A DNA stretch of 64,000 nt, taken from Nocardia sp. BMG111209. Lineage in GTDB: Bacteria; Actinomycetota; Actinomycetes; Mycobacteriales; Mycobacteriaceae. The position numbers and the translations under genes are program-made. Shown in pieces: positions 62,336 to 64,000 of this stretch. How positions within the stretch are numbered: the stretch's first letter is position 1; every line of letters begins with the position of its first letter. Under the pieces are notes generated by a model. That model was not told the DNA's origin. It saw only the letters and a list, made by a program, of their open reading frames with translations, and searched no databases. The stretch is taken from assembly GCF_000381925.1 (NCBI RefSeq), contig NZ_KB907307.1, positions 2,294,001-2,358,000 on the forward strand, in the 5' to 3' direction.

Positions 62336-62785
62336 TCAGGCGATCCGGAACACCGGGAAACCGGGTGCGATATCGGTCAGTTCCGTGTCGGTGGCGTCCT
62401 TGGTGACGCCCTCGAAGAAGCGGCCGACCTCCCAGCCCCATTTCTGCAGGTACAGCCGCAGCACCGGCACCTTGTCGGCGTCGGCGACCTCGACAGCGGT
62501 GAAGGTCTCGGTGGAGCGGCCCAGCCGCAACTCGCCCGATCCGGCGGCGCGGAGGTTGCGCACCCACTGGGTGTTGCCGCGCGGGGCGACCAGATAGCGC
62601 ACGCCATCCGCGTCGACCAGCAGGTTCACCATGGTGGTGCGCCATTCGCCGGATTTGCGGCCGCGTACGGCCAGCAGCCGCGACCCCGCGACGCTGATTC
62701 CGAGCCGGGGCAGCCAGTTGGCGACCTTGTTGAAGATCGGATCGAATCCGGTGGGGCCGATGTAGCGGGTGCCGGCGGCGTTCAT
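62336..62785 (-). CDS. Deazaflavin (F420)-dependent nitroreductase/quinone reductase family protein (Ddn-like)
   Basis: 149 residues, normal for the DUF385/Ddn family of split-beta-barrel F420H2-dependent enzymes. Family features: RGRKSGEWRTTMVNLLVD near 41-58, YLVAPRGNTQWVRNLRA near 64-80 and the C-terminal FPVFRIA. Ddn relatives reduce quinones or nitro compounds and help against oxidative stress; the substrate here is unknown. It lies downstream of a TetR gene on the same strand, with two operator-like palindromes in between. Confidence 0.88.
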   Translation of the reverse strand: MNAAGTRYIGPTGFDPIFNKVANWLPRLGISVAGSRLLAVRGRKSGEWRTTMVNLLVDADGVRYLVAPRGNTQWVRNLRAAGSGELRLGRSTETFTAVEVADADKVPVLRLYLQKWGWEVGRFFEGVTKDATDTELTDIAPGFPVFRIA

Positions 62786-62802
62786 GACTACTCCTCACTT
62801 TT

Positions 62803-62869
62803 GAGAGCGATGCTCTCTGTCTGTAACCAAGTCTGCACCCACGGGAGCGTCTCGTCAAGAGCAGTGCTC
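62803..62869. promoter_or_regulatory. Paired palindromes, candidate TetR operators
   Basis: GAGAGC-GAT-GCTCTC at 62803-62817 and GAGC-AGT-GCTC at 62859-62869 share the core GAGC-N3-GCTC, with centres 54 bases apart (about five helical turns). They lie in the 103-base gap between tetR and the Ddn-like gene. Assignment to the adjacent TetR protein is inference. Confidence 0.6.
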
Positions 62870-62888
62870 ACTTTTTCCGTTGGCAGCC

Positions 62889-63458
62889 TCAGCAGGCGGC
62901 GCCGGCCTCGCGGAGGTCCTCGAGTGCCCGGCGCGCGACGACGCCGAAGCCGTCCTCGTCCGCCCCGCGGATCCATCGCTCGTAGCCGATCGTCAAGGCG
63001 AGCGCGCCCAGTTCGGCCGCCACGCGCGCGGTCAGGGCCGCGACGCCGCGGCGTTCCAGGGCCTCCCGCATCGCGGCGGTGAGCCCGAGGCCCTTGAGCG
63101 CCTCCCGTTCCCGCAGTTCGGGAGCGGCGTCGATCACCGCTTGGCGGCGCGCACCGAATTCGCGGCGCTCGGCGGTGAACACCTCGCGTCCCACGGCGTC
63201 CAGCGCGTGTGCGATCGCCGCCGAGGGCGTGGCGTCCGACGGCGCCGCGATGACGCCGGCGGCGAGCATCCCGGCCATCGTGTCCCCGCCGAACAGCACC
63301 TCCCGCTTGTCCGGGAAGTGCCGGAAGAAGGTGCTCTTGGTCAGCCCCGCGCGTTCCGCGATCCCGACCACCGTGGTCGCCTCGTAACCGCGCTCCTCGA
63401 ACAACTCGAGCGCGGCCAGCACGAGTCGATCGGATGCGTTCGGTTGCCAGCGGGCCAT
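62889..63458 (-). CDS. TetR/AcrR family transcriptional regulator
   Basis: 189 residues. HTH: SDRLVLAALELFEERGYEATTVVGIAERAG then the recognition helix LTKSTFFRHFPDKREVLF near 40-57. The C-terminal TetR_C-type domain is helical and variable. The ATG giving MARWQPNAS is preferred; a GTG six codons earlier is possible. It precedes the Ddn-like gene on the same strand and probably regulates it. Confidence 0.9.
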   Translation of the reverse strand: MARWQPNASDRLVLAALELFEERGYEATTVVGIAERAGLTKSTFFRHFPDKREVLFGGDTMAGMLAAGVIAAPSDATPSAAIAHALDAVGREVFTAERREFGARRQAVIDAAPELREREALKGLGLTAAMREALERRGVAALTARVAAELGALALTIGYERWIRGADEDGFGVVARRALEDLREAGAAC

Positions 63459-63841
63459 TCGCCCAGGATAGGGCACTCGGTCCCGTCACTGCGGCACCGG
63501 CGTCGCGATTCGGGAGCGGACGAAACATACTGGCAGCGAGTCATTTTCGCTCGATCGAAATGAAATACTCTGTGCCGGAATATATATCGATCGATACATC
63601 GGTACGAACATGATGCCGAACTGTCGCGCAAGGTGCCGTTCCGACCGGTGGACGAACGTGCTCCACACCACACGACAGCGGAATTCTTGTTTACATCGAC
63701 ATGATCGACATCGTTTCCGCCGGATGAATTCTTCGTCGTTTCCCCTCCAGCCGAGTGATTTTCGGATTTCCGATCTTGACACGGCGGGCCGCCGTCACAG
63801 ATCGTCTGCGCAAACAGACTCTCTACATGCGGGGAACGCCG
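63459..63841. other. AT-richer intergenic region with promoter and palindromes
   Basis: 383 bases without a credible gene, clearly less GC-rich than the surroundings. Features: an imperfect inverted repeat TCATTTTCG...CGAAATGA at 63541-63563, a self-complementary ATATATCGATCGATA stretch near 63582, and a -35-like TTGACA at 63776-63781 followed by the perfect palindrome ACGGCGG-G-CCGCCGT (63781-63795), which would sit in the promoter spacer of the downstream gene. A clear -10 is not seen. Confidence 0.55.
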
Positions 63842-64000
63842 ATGCGACCGTCCGGATCGAACGATCACCGGATATCCCGACGCCGGATGCTGTGCGGGAT
63901 GGGCACTCTGGCTGCGGCCGCCACCGTCCCGGCCGTCGCTCCCGGCCGAGCGGCCGTCGCACCCACCGGACGCCGGGTGGCGGTGTTCGGGGCCGGTCCC
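63842..64000 (+). CDS. Tat-exported FAD/NAD-binding oxidoreductase, N-terminal fragment cut by the window end
   Basis: The first 53 codons are present. A twin-arginine signal (ISRRRMLCGMG, then an Ala-rich hydrophobic stretch and an A-x-A-type site near 36-40) is followed by GRRVAVFGAGP, the beginning of a Rossmann GxGxxG dinucleotide-binding motif. The likely product is an exported FAD-dependent amine oxidase/phytoene-desaturase-like protein. ATG has GGGGAA 6 bases upstream; an ATG five codons earlier is an alternative. The rest lies outside the window. Confidence 0.72.
   Translation, partial: MRPSGSNDHRISRRRMLCGMGTLAAAATVPAVAPGRAAVAPTGRRVAVFGAGP

Overview
The window is a high-GC, densely coding chromosome segment of an actinobacterium of the order Mycobacteriales; Nocardia is my best guess, with Rhodococcus or Gordonia possible. 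The reasons are gene order shared with Mycobacterium tuberculosis (aroE-mltG-ruvX-alaS-rarA-Rv2560-like, aspS, Rv2575-like, Rv2578c-like, hisS, ppiB, relA), F420-dependent enzymes, KstR-type and mycobacterial-type LexA operators, an EspC-like type VII substrate and a PknE-like kinase. All family calls were made by eye from sequence; no searches were run.

Layout. 1-4.6 kb: the end of a probable prepilin peptidase, then aroC-aroK-aroB on the plus strand; AroK carries a roughly 510-residue disordered tail. 4.6-13.6 kb: a B-4DMT membrane protein, a small secreted-type ORF, then a minus-strand run alaS-ruvX-mltG-aroE and rarA. The aroCKB block points opposite to aroE, unlike M. tuberculosis. 13.7-24.3 kb: a CocE-type hydrolase, a phosphotransferase, a Pro/Gly-rich membrane protein, aspS, a zinc metallopeptidase and korAB. 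24.3-31.5 kb: an SOS-type promoter driving a radical SAM gene, an SDR gene behind two KstR-like boxes, an EspC-like gene with a large partner, a 180-bp tandem repeat, an F420-dependent oxidoreductase behind a third KstR-like box, and mdh. 31.7-34.8 kb: a membrane protein, hisS and a peptidyl-prolyl isomerase.

35-51.2 kb is the most unusual part. Fourteen tightly packed minus-strand genes encode what looks like a complete Gram-positive-type type IV secretion machine: VirD4-like, VirB4-like, SCO6880/PrgI-like, VirB6-like and VirB8-like proteins, two small pilin-like membrane proteins, a cell-wall hydrolase, a lipoprotein, two TadZ-like ATPase homologues without the P-loop lysine, and an IS3 OrfA-like DNA-binding protein. 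No relaxase, integrase or oriT is visible. It lies between ppiB and relA, which are neighbours in M. tuberculosis, so I infer an inserted, chromosomally fixed system that may export protein or act in cell contact rather than classical conjugation.

51.9-64 kb: a DMT transporter, relA, a PknE-like receptor kinase with an extracytoplasmic DsbA-like domain, an alpha/beta hydrolase, an SDR/TetR divergent pair around a perfect palindrome, a Gfo/Idh/MocA oxidoreductase, a YnfA-type protein, a GNAT, a deazaflavin-dependent reductase under a probable TetR regulator, and the start of a Tat-exported FAD protein cut by the window end.
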